Assembly: GCA_038503075.1 (NCBI GenBank) | Contig: JBCAML010000020.1 | Location: forward strand, 682,001-746,000 | Direction: 5' to 3' | DNA from: Gyromitra esculenta | Taxonomy: Eukaryota; Ascomycota; Pezizomycetes; Pezizales; Discinaceae | Length of the DNA: 64,000 bases | In this document: positions 24,101 through 35,461 of the stretch, in pieces | How the letters are laid out: the number at the start of each line of letters is the position of its first letter | Position numbering within the stretch: the stretch's first letter is position 1 | Translations under genes and position numbers: made by a program | Notes under the pieces: model-generated | The model's input: the letters and a program-made list of their open reading frames with translations, nothing else | What the model was told of the DNA's origin: nothing | Database searches by the model: none

Positions 24101-27100
24101 TGTTGTCATCCCGATTAGCTTCGCAGTTGAAAGAATATGCGCGTCTTTTTCAAGTCTCGCGATACGATGCTCCTGGCTGTGCCTTTGGTACTTTATGTTA
24201 AGCTCCCTTACCTGCTTCCAGATTAAATTGATGACCTTCTTGCGAAGGTGGAGGTATACGGCTGCACGCGTGTGCTCCTCCAGTTCCCACACGTTCGAGG
24301 TTTGCAATCCGATATTAATTTCCCTCATATCAACACCGTCAGGTTCGATAACGGTATATTCACGGCCCATAGCGAAAAATGTGCCTCTAAGTCGACCGTC
24401 GACTTCGTCGCTGACTCCGTGGAATTCAGCCTCCATTTCTTTGATTCTCTCGTAATCCATGTCCGCCTCCTCATACTCAACCTCAATGGGCTCGTGTGTT
24501 TGAATAGGGACAAAATAGTCGCCGAGCCACTGACCCATGTACCCCCCAGCAGGTTGGTCGTCTTCAACGACGATCCAGTTTGCTGCGCGGGAAGTGAAGG
24601 ATCTTGCCTGCGCAGGGGTAATGAGACCCAACTTAAGGAAATCGACCTCTGTAAGAAGTTCTTGTTTAAGCGGATCAAGCAATTTGATCATCGTGTCGCG
24701 AAGCTTCTTCATGTTCGCGATTGCCGCACCCAAACCGGAGCCCTGGATGTTGATATTTACTCTTTGCCTTGTTTCATATATTGTACGCTCTTTAATTTTG
24801 TCTTTATCCGCCGTGCGTCCACCGAGGCGAATGAACTCGGATTCGAACTTTAAGACATGGTTGAGAAGCTGATCTGTTACATCCGTTATTAGTTAGTGTC
24901 AATGACCAATGCATGTGTCAATGATCGATCTAACAGGATATAGAATAAGAGAAAGAATAACGTGCCTAGTGCATGATTGGTCTGGCAAGCTACAATAATC
25001 GGTGGGTCACCCTCTCTCATATTTTGCAGCAATATCTGAAGCGCGTTCGTACTAACAAACGTCTTTCCCGTCCCGGGCGGCCCCTGCAAAATGCCCAAGC
25101 GTTTCGTAAGAATTTGATGAAGCCCCTTCATTTGGCTTTCATCCATGGATGTTTGTACACCCTGCGGCCAATCGTTAATGATGTCGACATCTTCAAGAGT
25201 TTCTTTGTCGGGGATGTCAGGGAAGATTGAAGAGAGGTTGAAAATCAACTTCCGTTTGACGTAGGCCGGAGGAGGGATGTTGTTATCGAGGAAGCAGATA
25301 TGCTCGTGAAGAGGGAAGCTGTTAATGATCAGTGAATTGTAGAAAAGGACAAATAAATATACCCAACGGTGACGAGAATTCAAAATAACCAAACGTGACT
25401 ACTTGATAAAAACTGTAGAAAACGAGCCGAGAGACTTACTTGTCGTCTGTCATCCTTTGCAGCGCCCTCAAGGTCCACTTATACGCCTCAAAATATCCAT
25501 TCTTTGATTCCACCATAATCATTTCCTTCTGCGTATCGAGCTCCATCTCATTCTCATTAAACAGCAAGTCGATTTCTGGTGGGTTCAATTCTAGCCCTTC
25601 TTTAGGTCTAGCAGCGACGGTTGCAACCTTGACTGTCTCAAACCCGTCTGAGGAAAGACATACAAGCGTACCGGGGATAAGCCGCTTGCTTTGATCCCAG
25701 CGTATTCTTTTACCCGCGCGATTGATGCTGAAGGATACTTTACAAGCAACACCCATGTTGCTGAAAGTCAAACCAAGTACACGAACCTTCGAGGGAAATT
25801 AGCGCGAAAGATCCGAAATGATTGGCTTTGCAATGATTTTTTTGCATAAAAAAACTCACCTCTTCGTAAATCACAACATCATTCGTATCGTTACTCTCCG
25901 GGCACTTCCTCAGATGGGCTACCGCTTCTCTCAGCCCCGAAAATGCATCCTCCCTCAATAACTCATAATGTGTTTCAAGGTACTCATCAACGCTATCAAA
26001 CGAGCCATCAACGATATTTGTAGGTAAGTGTACAACCTCGCGCAGCAATTCTTCGGTCGTAGGGACCTCTGGATATTTACGCCATGCCTCATTGAAATGG
26101 TCTGTCCGCTCGTTCTCAAACCTTTAGGGAGTCGAATTAGCGCCACCGGTCCTCGAGAAAAGAAGAGAAAAACAGTATTATACCATGCGACTAATTCGTT
26201 CTTCGGAATACTACGAGCCACCCCTGTAGATGTTGGCGCACCCCGAGAAACACGTTGGATCCGCTCTTGGATATGGGCGTTGAATTCCTCCTGTGTCGGA
26301 TTCCCGTTCGAAAAGGCAAGAGCTTGATTATTATTAGGGGTGTCTGCAGGGCCGATCTGCAACGGTGGGAGGTCATGGAGAACTGGCTTTTTACGGGTCT
26401 TACGGATACGACCAACGACGACAGGCTGCCAGTTGGAATCGGCGCCAGAAGCGGCATCATTTGAGGCCATAGAGAGAATGGTAGAAACAGCCGTGAGGGC
26501 AGAGGAAGGTTCAGGTGGTGAGGTTTTGGCTGGAGCGCCGCTGGACTCTCGATGTTGGTTTTTGGGGCTGTCCGGGGTCTCTGAGGCGGCGAATCATCAG
26601 TCAGTTTTACAATTTCATTTTGGGATTGAGGGGATCACTACCTTTTCGATCACGGCTACGAGGAAGCTTTGCTCTAGGTGTACTTGCTGTTGCTGTTGCT
26701 GCTGTTGCTGCTGTTGCTGCTGAGCTTTCCCCTTCTTTTTCTTTCCCTTTACTACCACGAGGGGTCTTGGCTTTTATTTTTTTTGCTGTTCCAGCCGCCG
26801 CAGAGGCTCTTCCTTCCTCTTCTGAGCTTTTGTGGCTATGGGGGATCTTTGATCTTGCCTTGGGACTGCTTGCTGCTGCTGTCCCTCTTGTTAATTCTTC
26901 TCCCCCCCCTTCGCCTTTGGTACTGCGAGGAATTTTAGTTTTAGAGCTGTTTGCTAATTTTGGTATTCCTCTTTCTTCGCTTTCTTTGCTGCAACGAGGA
27001 GATTTAGCTTTGACGTTATTTGATGCACCTCTTGCTGCTTCTTCCACTTCTTCCCCTCTTTCCTCGTCTTTGCTGTTGCTGTTGCTGTTGCTATTCTCAC

Positions 27101-27110
27101 TGGTAGGCAT
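21168..27110 (-). CDS. SF1 RNA helicase with NFX1-type zinc fingers (ZNFX1/Hrr1 family) and a Q/G/Y-rich repeat tail
   Basis: Exons: 27110-26642, 26580-26184, 26121-25860, 25786-25440, 25318-24966, 24873-23833, 23775-23737, 23681-23296, 23242-23050, 22987-22879, 22824-21168; every junction keeps phase; 1750 residues. The intron 24965-24874 is GC-AG (donor GCACGT). Residues 1-160 are low-complexity with about five K-x-K-x-P-R-S-type repeats. The helicase core has Walker A GPPGTGKT (about 570), the DEAD-like VLIEEAAE, GDHEQL, motif V VDSYQGEENEV and motif VI VALSRARRG. An NFX1-type Cys/His cluster follows (about 1160-1230; CRKLCKEILPCRHACTLRCH). Relatives include S. pombe Hrr1, in the RNA-directed RNA polymerase complex, and animal ZNFX1, both in RNA silencing. 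An RNAi role is therefore likely but inferred. The acceptor after 23049 is the weakest junction. An ATG at 26470 is internal, because the upstream exon joins it in frame. Confidence 0.9.
21440..22140 (-). repeat. Coding minisatellite: about 25 copies of an 8-9 residue repeat
   Basis: Within the last helicase exon (residues about 1430-1665). Units follow R-G-G-Y-x-Q-Q-G-x or its variant R-D-Y-x-Q-R-D-D, i.e. roughly 24-27-bp DNA units, imperfect and often arranged as alternating pairs. Composition is Gly, Gln, Arg, Asp and Tyr/Phe. It ends before a Gly/Arg tail with RGG-like motifs. Low-complexity domains of this type support RNA binding or condensate formation; that function is inference. Confidence 0.8.
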
Positions 27111-27912
27111 TTCACCTGAAGTTAGACAAAAATGGACGTTTAAACGGGATGATAGTAGCGATGGCGATGGCGGTATATGATCAGCGGATAGCAGCAAGGG
27201 TGGCACGGGAAGCGTTTACAATGATGGGATGGTTCACTAGACAGGACGGATTGATAGACGAACGCGAGAGATAAGACTGAATGATGGAATAATCGGGTGT
27301 AGAGATGGAAAGGGAGTGGGTGAGTGAGTGAGTGAGTGAGAAGTATTTAGCTGCAACAGATAACAGCGAAGATGGAAGCAAGAGATTCTTGGCGGGGTTT
27401 TCAGGCACCCAGTTCTGAATAGCAGCAGAATACTCGCACGCTGCCTTTGGGATTGAGTGGTCAGACAGTAGATGGGTTTCAGGCCCCCAATCGGCCTCTG
27501 GAGAATCGATATCCCCTGCAGACGCACCACGGCAGAGGAACAGAGATTGGAATAGCAATTTGTGCAATACGGACCTGCAGAGTTACAGGTAGAGTATACA
27601 GCTGAAGTTGAGAATGTGGGGTGGATGCGGCTCCTATCGCGGCAACTGCCGCCTCGCTACTGCAGTTTCGTGTTGACGGCGCGCCAAGGGCGGGGCGACA
27701 ACGCGAGACCCCGGCGTGCTGCTGGGCGCGCTTTACTTTAACCTGCTATTCCATCATTTCACGTCAGCAAGATCCCGCGCCCTTGGTCTTCCCACTCGTG
27801 GAATATAACTCTGTGCATCTGTGATAGCCCCGCGATCCCACCGCTCGTCCTTCACAGTCTTAGGAACTCGTCCGCAGAAGGATAACACGGTTGAGAAGCT
27901 GCAAGAGCTGCA
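27111..27912. promoter_or_regulatory. Divergent promoter, helicase and SPT8
   Basis: An 802-bp interval between two divergent starts. A run of five or six GTGA repeats lies near 27320. On the helicase side, CTAACTTCAG sits just before the start codon (27111-27125) and looks like a 3' splice site, so a 5'-UTR intron is possible. No gene inside. Confidence 0.45.
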
Positions 27913-30107
27913 ATGCGTGGTGATATGGACTCAGACGATGAGCGTAATCCCCATGATAACGGTACCTAAACCACCCTCCAAGCTCCATCCACGCCTTCTA
28001 GAACTGCACAATAAGTTCCGTAATTCACCTTAATCATGTGGCAAGCGAGTTAACTGAATCCCCTCACAGCCTCTGTTGCCGGCTCCTCCGATAATGACCA
28101 GGACGAGCCCATGGAAGACCATGATGCCGAAAACGCCTCTGATTCGGAGCCACATTCGGACGACAACTCAGACGCAGATGGCGACGCTGAGGATGATGTA
28201 GGCGACGACAACGAGGATGCCGACGCTGATGCCGACGCCGAAGATGGTACGCCCCCCCTCACCACCACCACCGCCACCACGTACTCACACCAAATACTGA
28301 CCAGCTCTTCGACTAGACTCACAGCAGCCCGCTGACGCCCATCGCTCACGCTCAACCTCAAAAGAACCTGCAGACATTCGCCCTCGCCCAAAGCTCCGAG
28401 ACGGTGCTGCAACAGCTTATACGTACGACATTGTCCCGTATGTTGCAGCGCCCCAGAGCACCAGCATCAATGCCTTCTGTGCAACGCCGTGCATGCGCTG
28501 GATCTTCACGGGGGGTAGCGACGGGTATATCAGACGCTTCAACTGGTTCGAGAGTATCAATGGGAGGGTTGCGTTAACAGTGGCTCAGCGACATCCGTTT
28601 GTGGATAGTGTTACTAGGGTGGGTCTTGCACAGCATATTAAGGGGCGGCGCGAGCGGTGCTGATAGTGGAGCGCAGGCGGGTGTCTTATTGAGTTACTGG
28701 GAGAATGAAGAACCCGCAGGTCTGTTTTACTCTTATGGTTACACTATGAGGGGTGGGGCGTGAACTGACACGCGCGCAGTCAAATCTGAACATCTATACG
28801 TCCCCGAGACTACCGACGACCTAAAGCTCTCCCCAGTTTATTCCCTCGCTGTCCAGAACCAAAGTCTATGGTTACTCAGTGGCCTAGAGGTAATCGTACC
28901 ATAAACCCTCGACATATCATACTTAAATGCTTAATCTTCCTCCAGAGCGGTGGTATAAACCTTCAATCAGTACGTCACGACGAAGGCAAAATCATCACTA
29001 CCCTCCGCAGGCACACCTCTGCCGTCTCGGTCCTCACTCTCGCGGCAGACGAAAAATCTCTCCTCTCTGGCTCCTGGGACCGCAACGTTTACGACTGGGA
29101 CCTCAACACCGGCCAAACCACCCGCGACTTCCTCTCCAACGCTGGCCAAGTCTCTAGCATTGCCTTCCGCCCCTTCGCTGACACCTGGCAAGACATCAAG
29201 AAAGACTCCTTAACCAACGGCGCCTCCAGCAACCGCCGCAACGATAACCTCACTAACGGTATCAACGGCACTAAACATGGCGGTGACCCCGATGAAGATG
29301 CGCCCGGAAGTCCCGCAGAAAGTACCCGAAGTTTTGGCTCCCTGTTTGGCGATGATGATGATGAAATGGGTGGAATGAACGGCGGTGACGAAGACAATAG
29401 TACCCCGACGGCGATTCCGACCGTCCCAGTACCAGAGCCTGGCCCAACACATCATGACACTCTACCACCCACGTCAGCGACGGATCAGAATGCGTTTTTG
29501 GCGTCGTCGATGGATGGGACTTTTAGGATCTGGGATCGGCGCCAGAGTGTACCGGTTGCGACAAGTACCCCAAGTAAGGGAGTTCCACCATGGTGTATGT
29601 CTAGCTGCTGGAGCACAGACGGGAATTTCGTGTATGTGGGTAGAAGGAACGGGACGGTGGAGGAGTTCAGTGTGCACAAGGGAATCCAGGAACCTATAAG
29701 GACGATGAAGTTTCCGTTGGGAAGTGGGCCGGTTAGTGCAGTATGGGCTATGCCGAACGGGAAGCATTTGATCTGGTGGGTTTGCTCCCTTACCTATTCT
29801 CTTCAAGAGTCGCTGTTAACATGAACGTAGTGCATCGTATGACAATCTCCGACTGTACGACCTCTCAGACCAAGGCACAAAATCAACTGTTCCATTCTTG
29901 ATCATCCCTGGGCACCATGGTGGTGTCATATCCTCTCTATGTTTGTCACCTTCCCTCACCTATTCCCTGACCCTTCGTTAAAAAACTAACAACCCCATAG
30001 ACGTCGATACGACCTGCCAGTATATGATCTCTACTGCAGGCAATCGAGGCTGGGAGGGCGTGAGCACAGAGGTGCTACTAGGATATGAGATTGTCATGAT
30101 ACCATAA
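27913..30107 (+). CDS. SPT8: Spt8, WD40 subunit of the SAGA complex
   Basis: Nuclear co-activator subunit; in yeast Spt8 contacts TBP within SAGA. Exons 27913-27961, 28070-28246, 28305-28618, 28677-28719, 28780-28889, 28946-29775, 29831-29940, 30001-30107; all phases agree; 579 residues. Residues 1-75 are highly acidic (D/E/A repeats such as NEDADADADAED). WD40 propeller blades follow: TPCMRWIFTGGSDGYIRRFN, SLWLLSGLESGGINLQSVRH, VLTLAADEKSLLSGSWDRNV, FLASSMDGTFRIWDRR, then NFVYVGRRNGTVEEFSV and CASYDNLRLYDL. An acidic loop with FGDDDDEMGG interrupts the propeller, a feature of fungal Spt8. The start could instead be the in-frame ATG at 27925, four codons in. Eight exons are many for this window. 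Confidence 0.93.
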
Positions 30108-30443
30108 ATCTAGGTTTGGTTTGGTTTTGGTTTTTTGAAGGGCTTTTTTGTTTGTATTATTTTTGCATGATACTTTGCGTTTCGGTGCGGTTGGCTTTTT
30201 GTTTTAGATATTTATCACGGAAATGGCGCGTGAAATTGTTAATTATTTTGAGTATTGAGCAACTACATGTAGTTCGGACCATGAGTTGGGCGATGCTAAA
30301 CGAAATATACCCGTACTTACAAATAGACCTGAGCTAGGTCAGTAGGATGCATAGGAGAATCGAAGTCCATTGGATAGGATATAATATTCACATCTTCAAA
30401 TATCACTCGATCCTAAAGTGTTTCAACCTGTTATAATGCTGCT

Positions 30444-30470
30444 GATAGATAGATAGATAGATAGATAGAT
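30444..30470. repeat. (GATA)n microsatellite
   Basis: Nearly seven perfect GATA units ending 7 bp before LTR copy C. Confidence 0.9.
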
Positions 30471-30477
30471 TTGTCAT

Positions 30478-30702
30478 TGTTGTAATACTGGGGCACGTAG
30501 GGAGGAATAGAAGACTCGATTGCTTGTATTGCTTAGGCTTGCTTGTGCTTGTGCTTGTTTGCTAGAGGTAGGCATACGGCCCCTATCTAAATAGCTCTCT
30601 CGGGTGCCCAAGTCCCGTGTGCTCGGGTACCTATCTCTCAATCATTTCCGACTCCGAGGCCACGCCCGTGGAGGTACCCCGTATTAGGAAGCTTCTCCAA
30701 CA
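30478..30702 (+). mobile_element. Solo LTR, copy C (225 bp)
   Basis: Starts TGTTGTAATACTGG and ends GCTTCTCCAACA; same orientation as copy A and the longest of the three. The extra length is the CTTGTGCTTG-type internal repeat. Flanking pentamers (GTCAT and CAACC) do not match, so the target duplication is lost, or this LTR arose by exchange between elements. Confidence 0.7.
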
Positions 30703-30945
30703 CAACCTACACCAGAGGCACAATAAGCCCCTAAATTTCTCTTCAATCAGCCTGGAAAATTCATTTCTTGAGGTGTGCATATCGACGATGACCACAAATA
30801 AAATACCCTGATCTAGGATTCCATACTAGTGAAATTTCCAGGGAACAGGTAAAGTACCGTTACAAAAAACAAAATTCAGTCCTGCCAAAACGAACGAAAT
30901 ACTCTCCTCAACACAAAACAGAAGAAAGAAATGATACACAAATAA

Positions 30946-31716
30946 TCACCAAGCCATCTTCAGAATCCTCCTATTATTTCTTTCTGCTCTCGCAAAAAGC
31001 GAAGTTATCCTCAGATGAGCCGCTTCCTCTCCCACAGCACCAATATACTCCTCTTCTCTCCAGCTAACATCCAAAAGCGGAACCAAACACTGCTGCAAAA
31101 ATATCTCCAGCCATCCACACAAGATCGGACTCTTTCTCTCATAGCAAATTGCTCTAGGAGTGCATTTAGATTCCCCATTCTGGTTTTCATGGCTTTCACG
31201 GAAGGGGCGAAGACTCAAGGACAGTTCGGCGAAGTGTCTGTTGGCCAGGACGAGATCGTTAGTAAGCGGAAGGTCGTAGGTGTCGCACACTTGATGCCCT
31301 CCACCTTGACATTGCTGGGGAATGTATTCTGTCGGAACAGCTGGAAGAGCCGGAGAAACTACAGGTATTTTTGAGGCTGCAAAGATGAGCGTAATATGGG
31401 ATATGAGGAGTATGAAAGAGCTAAAGAACATCATTTCAAAACAGACGTGTAAAGCGGGCCGATAAGGAGATATATTCTTCTTTAATAACAACTCGTCCAC
31501 TGTGGACTCAAAATACGTGAGAAGGTTGCGGTAAAAAAACGGTGTGGCGACCTGCATATATACCAACCCTAAAATACTATAATCTAAAAACACGAGTACT
31601 GTCCTATAGAGTTCCAACCAGAAGTTCTACAGTCACATCACTTTTTTTAACTGCAATAATATTCTATCAGCTACCTTAAAAGATAGGTCCTGAGTAGAGG
31701 AGGAGCCTCCACCCAT
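30946..31716 (-). CDS. Unrecognised membrane protein
   Basis: Two exons, 31716-31675 and 31626-30946, joined in phase 0 by a 48-bp intron (donor GTAGCT, acceptor CTGTAG); 240 residues. Splicing supplies the start MGGGSSSTQDLSFKNFW, absent from the continuous frame. Hydrophobic segments: about residues 20-40 (TVLVFLDYSILGLVYM) and 74-96 (FFSSFILLISHITLIFAA). After these comes a soluble half with several Cys and mixed charge and an amphipathic C-terminus. Two helices with an N-in, C-in hairpin fit. No family recognised; likely lineage-restricted. The intron is the shortest in the window. Confidence 0.5.
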
Positions 31717-32462
31717 GCAGCTATCTCTTTGACCCAATTACATACTTGCAAAGAGATCCTGAGAAATAGCGCTTCCGGATACACATAGAATAGGCAGATT
31801 TTTGTGCAAGAAACTCATGAATTTGCGTGTGCTTAATGCATAGAAGAAGGAAGGGGCCCGCCATAACCTACGGGTTGGATGCGAGAATGACATATCTATC
31901 TATCTAGAAGGAAGGGGCCGATGATCCACGCGAGTGATTTATCATGATTAGATATTTTGACATACAGTGGTAGTCGTTTAATGAGGCGACAGCAACAATA
32001 CCCCCCAAGCAACAAGACCAACTTCACCACGCATACAGACAATGGAGCTTAAGTATAAAATAAACAAGTAGGTAGAACTACATAAGAAATATTTTTATCT
32101 TGAAGCATAGCTCAAAGCTCTCTCACGGATATGGAGAAATAGCCCACACTTCTGGAGTGTGGTACTATCGTTGTCGCCTCATTAAACGACTACCACTGTA
32201 CATGTAATTACGGGAAAGGACGAGAACTCGCGAGCAAGGCAGTTTTCCGGAAACAGTCGCTCGACTTGATAACAATAGATCCCAAAATAAGTACGATAGC
32301 GAACGGATCCATATTACTTCTATCAGCATCAAGTCCTTCACGCTCTGCAAGTAGTTACATCGTAATCTATCACTCTCCAATTCTTAAACCTCCGTTCCGA
32401 TAGTCCAGACGCCCCCACGAGAGACCCTCTTATCTAAATAAATAAAAAACCTCCGTACAACA
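31717..32462. other. Intergenic with one MITE
   Basis: Between the start of the small membrane-protein gene and the VMS1 stop. It holds the TA-flanked element 31965-32198 and a short (CTAT)n run near 31890. No gene. Confidence 0.5.
31965..32198. mobile_element. MITE-like element, 234 bp
   Basis: Inverted termini of about 38 bp, perfect over the outer 28: the left end is CAGTGGTAGTCGTTTAATGA and the right end is its reverse complement. TA flanks both ends (31963-31964, 32199-32200). CAGTGG ends with TA duplication are typical of Tc1/mariner derivatives. Interior non-coding. Confidence 0.75.
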
Positions 32463-34384
32463 CTACTGTCCCCCCTGTAACCTCCTAATCCTCTCCTCAG
32501 CAGCCCTCGCTCTCCGCTCCCTCTCCAACCTCATCCTCGCCTCTTGCGTCAAACCCCTTTCTTCTTCTTCCTTCCTCCCCAATGACATCTGCACATTGGC
32601 GCCTAAATTCCTTCCTCCCCAACCTCCTTGCTTTGTACTTGCCGCCCTTCGCTCTACTTCCTCCTCCTTTAATCTTTTTATTTCTTTCTCCCGCCTCTCC
32701 TTCTCCTCCTTACTTTCCTCGTCCCTTTCCCGCTTCTCCCGTTCGTCTACCTGCTCCTTAGTAAGCCCAGTCGGGACATGGGCTGCTGTCCAGTCCCAAC
32801 GGCTTTCACCGAGCTCTGTGCGTGCGAGTCGGAATGCGTCTCGGGTGGCACGGTCGCCGCAAAGGTCGAACGGGGTTTTTGGTTGTTCAGACGTCGTAAA
32901 TGCTGGGTTTGCGCCAGCTTTAGTCAAGAGAGCCAATACAACAGCAGGAGAGTTCGACGAAGCAGCGAGGTGCAGGAGCGTCGGTGTGTGGTGATTTGCC
33001 GGTGTGAAAGTGTAATCTGGCGAGAGAGAGTTAGTTGTGAGGTATGATAGTACTGCAGGTGCTTTTGAGCGACGGATTAGGGCGGTGAGTTGTGTGTTGT
33101 GGAGGATTTGTGCCTCCTCTTCTTTCGATAGTTTTGGTGGCGCAGGTTTCGTTGGTTTAGCGATGACGATCTCATCGGTTTTGGTGTCGAGAACCGTGAG
33201 AGATGCTTCATCGATCCGCGAGATCTTCATTCTCGTAAGCTCCACAAAGCATCTCGTAAGCTCACTTTGGGTCGCCCTCCTTGTCGAGAATGGAAACCCA
33301 CGAATACGTGGATCGTTACTCTTCATCGGTGCCCCCTCGTACCCAAACAGTATTCTTCGGTTCGCCGTTCCAGCAGCCCTAATGAATAGCAGTTCTGCCG
33401 TATCCAGATACACCTTCCATCCATCCAACAGCTCTCTAATCTCTGCCATCAACGCCTGTTCATTATATCGCCTCAGCGACGAACCCGCAGAGTGTGCAGC
33501 TCCTTTTGCAGCGTCGTTAGACGACTGTGCACCACCTTGTTTCCGCCGTGTTGTGTACCGATGGAACGTTTTGTGTGCTATTACGGCGGCCTGTCGTTCA
33601 TCGACACCAGTGGCGTGGCGTTTAGAGGCCCCTGGGGCAAGGGATACGATCATGGCCGCGAAGTGTCCGCCACCAATCATGCACAGGAACATGTGTGGCT
33701 CCTTTCCCTTGGCGTGGGCGCTGAGTTGTTTTGAGTGCAGCGCAGGAAGGTAAGAGGCGTCGGCTTGCTCAGTATTAGAGAACAAGGCGCGATATACCCC
33801 GAGCGAGGTTGACGGGGGTAGGAGCGGTGAGGTGAACCATATCAACGGTGCCTTCCCTGCACCCTTCGTTGAGAGTTGACCTTGTGGTTCGTCATCGGGG
33901 GACGAGATAACAGCATTCTTCTTCAGTAGCGTCGCGAGCGGGTCTGCAGTACCATCGGCCGACTCGTCGCTTGAGCTATCGGAACCAGATATACTCTCGT
34001 TTAAGCCTTCTAGCATGCCCTCGAACTCAGCCTCTGACACTGCAGCTTGGCCTCGAATTTTGCGTTTGAGGTTGAAGCAATGGACATCGGAGCGAGCGTG
34101 GGCGCGCTGGTCGGCTACTGTTTTGCTATTGATGCCACAGAGAGTACAGGAGGTTGCGATAGCGTCAGCATCATAAGAGACGGGTTCGGGGGTGTCGAGA
34201 GACTCGTTAGGGTTGATTGGTGTGTCTGCTCGGGGAGTGAGGGTTGGGAGGAGAGTGGAGGGGACGTCATAGACTGGTTGTTTGCTAATGTCAGTAACTG
34301 CTTGGTGCTCAAGGCGAATAGAAGAATAAAGAGAGTGAATATACCGTATATAGGACGCCTGAGAAGTTCTTCTTCCTGAACCAT
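32463..34384 (-). CDS. VMS1: Vms1/ANKZF1-type peptidyl-tRNA hydrolase of ribosome quality control
   Basis: Releases nascent chains from tRNA on stalled 60S subunits, in the cytosol and at mitochondria. Exons 34384-34345 and 34273-32463, intron 71 bp, phase kept; 616 residues. A C2H2 finger (C56, C59, H72, H78) precedes an acidic linker. The VLRF (release-factor-like) domain spans about 155-360, with MIGGGHFAAMIVSL and the catalytic loop KQGGAQSSND, whose Gln near residue 263 corresponds to the GGQ-like glutamine. SAGSSLRRYNEQAL follows directly, as in Vms1. An ankyrin repeat (TPTLLHLAASSNSPAVVLAL) comes next, then a long charged coiled coil. The C-terminal ARAAEERIRRLQGGQ fits a VIM motif for binding Cdc48/p97. 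All expected parts are present and the length is normal. Confidence 0.95.
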
Positions 34385-35461
34385 GGCGGGGGGTTTGTAT
34401 GGTGATGAGGTGGATGGGCGATGGTGGTGGGGTTTATCGCAGGGCAAGCTGGGGGTGTGGAGGGCTGTGGAGAAACGGATGGATGCCTGAACCCAACGCT
34501 CGACCCGGATTATATGTAGATATATGTAGATGTTCAACCCTTCTGTCCTTCTGTCTGTGGCTCTTGGAGTTTCTCGGTAAATTGAGGTTTAGAATAACCA
34601 TCGTCACCACCACCACCACTGCTGCTGTTGCTGCTGCGATTTCCATCTCTGCCCAGCCAGCCAAGCAATGTGACCGAGGCCAAGCTCTGATGGTTTGAGT
34701 CAGTCAATGTTTCCTCAACCTAGACTCGAAAGGAGTCTTGGAAGCTTCACGATACCAGATACGGCTACTGCTTGCATGGAGACTTGTAAAAACACCAGGC
34801 TATAGTACAGCTTCGGTTGAAACTCAATTGCAACTCTCACATATATTTCTCGCCCCAGTCAAAGATAAAACAATCAATCAATTGGTAGTGGTGGCTAAGA
34901 AACTCGACTATATACTCAATAGGATAGAAATAGGAGAAACTGCCGGTAGGCAAGTGTGTGGCATAGGGCTTCTACCGGACTTGGTGTTGCTTCCATATAA
35001 GACGCAAGAACTTGAGTCATAAGCCCAGCCAAAACAGCAAAATATGCGGAGGTTTTATGCCAAAACGGGCAGTACTCTACAGCAGGATGAATGTGGAAGG
35101 CAGGAGGAAGTTGGATAGACAGACAGCATTTCTTGGTAGAGCAGAGCAGGGTGACGAGTACGAGGCTGAGACAGATGAGAGCCCCAATCCCAATCCCAAT
35201 CCCAGAGCCTGTAACCTACTATTTATTCTGGTAACAGGATCCCTCCCCACCCACTGCAGCAGACGCCATCCCAGCGCCTCCCATACATCTGTAACTGCAT
35301 CCCAGAAACCCTCCCCATTGACCCTCATCACCACCACTGCTGCTGCCACCACCACTCACTATCGCCAATATCAGGCTACTTACAGCCCCTCCTCTAAACC
35401 CACGCGTCCGTTCCTGCATTTCCCACCCGCTGGGGCATGAAGCAACGCATCCACAGCAACA
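34385..35461. promoter_or_regulatory. Divergent promoter, VMS1 and BAR-SH3 gene
   Basis: About 1.1 kb between two divergent starts. Several CCACCACCACC/GCTGCTGTTGCTGCTG short repeats occur (about 34600-34640 and 35330-35360). No gene supported; open frames here are low complexity. Confidence 0.4.

Larger units (their letters stand above)
30108..30945. other. Convergent interval with LTR copy C
   Basis: SPT8 3' flank, then a (GATA)n tract, an LTR, and the 3' flank of the minus-strand membrane-protein gene. No gene. Confidence 0.5.

Noticed and set aside
26515..27180. 221-codon plus-strand frame opposite the helicase N-terminus
   Set aside because: Leu/Ala/Ser low-complexity mirror of the K-x-K-x-P-R repeat exon.
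30444..30470. Possible CRISPR-like or regulatory array of GATA
   Set aside because: A plain tetranucleotide microsatellite; CRISPR arrays do not occur in fungal nuclear DNA and there are no spacers.
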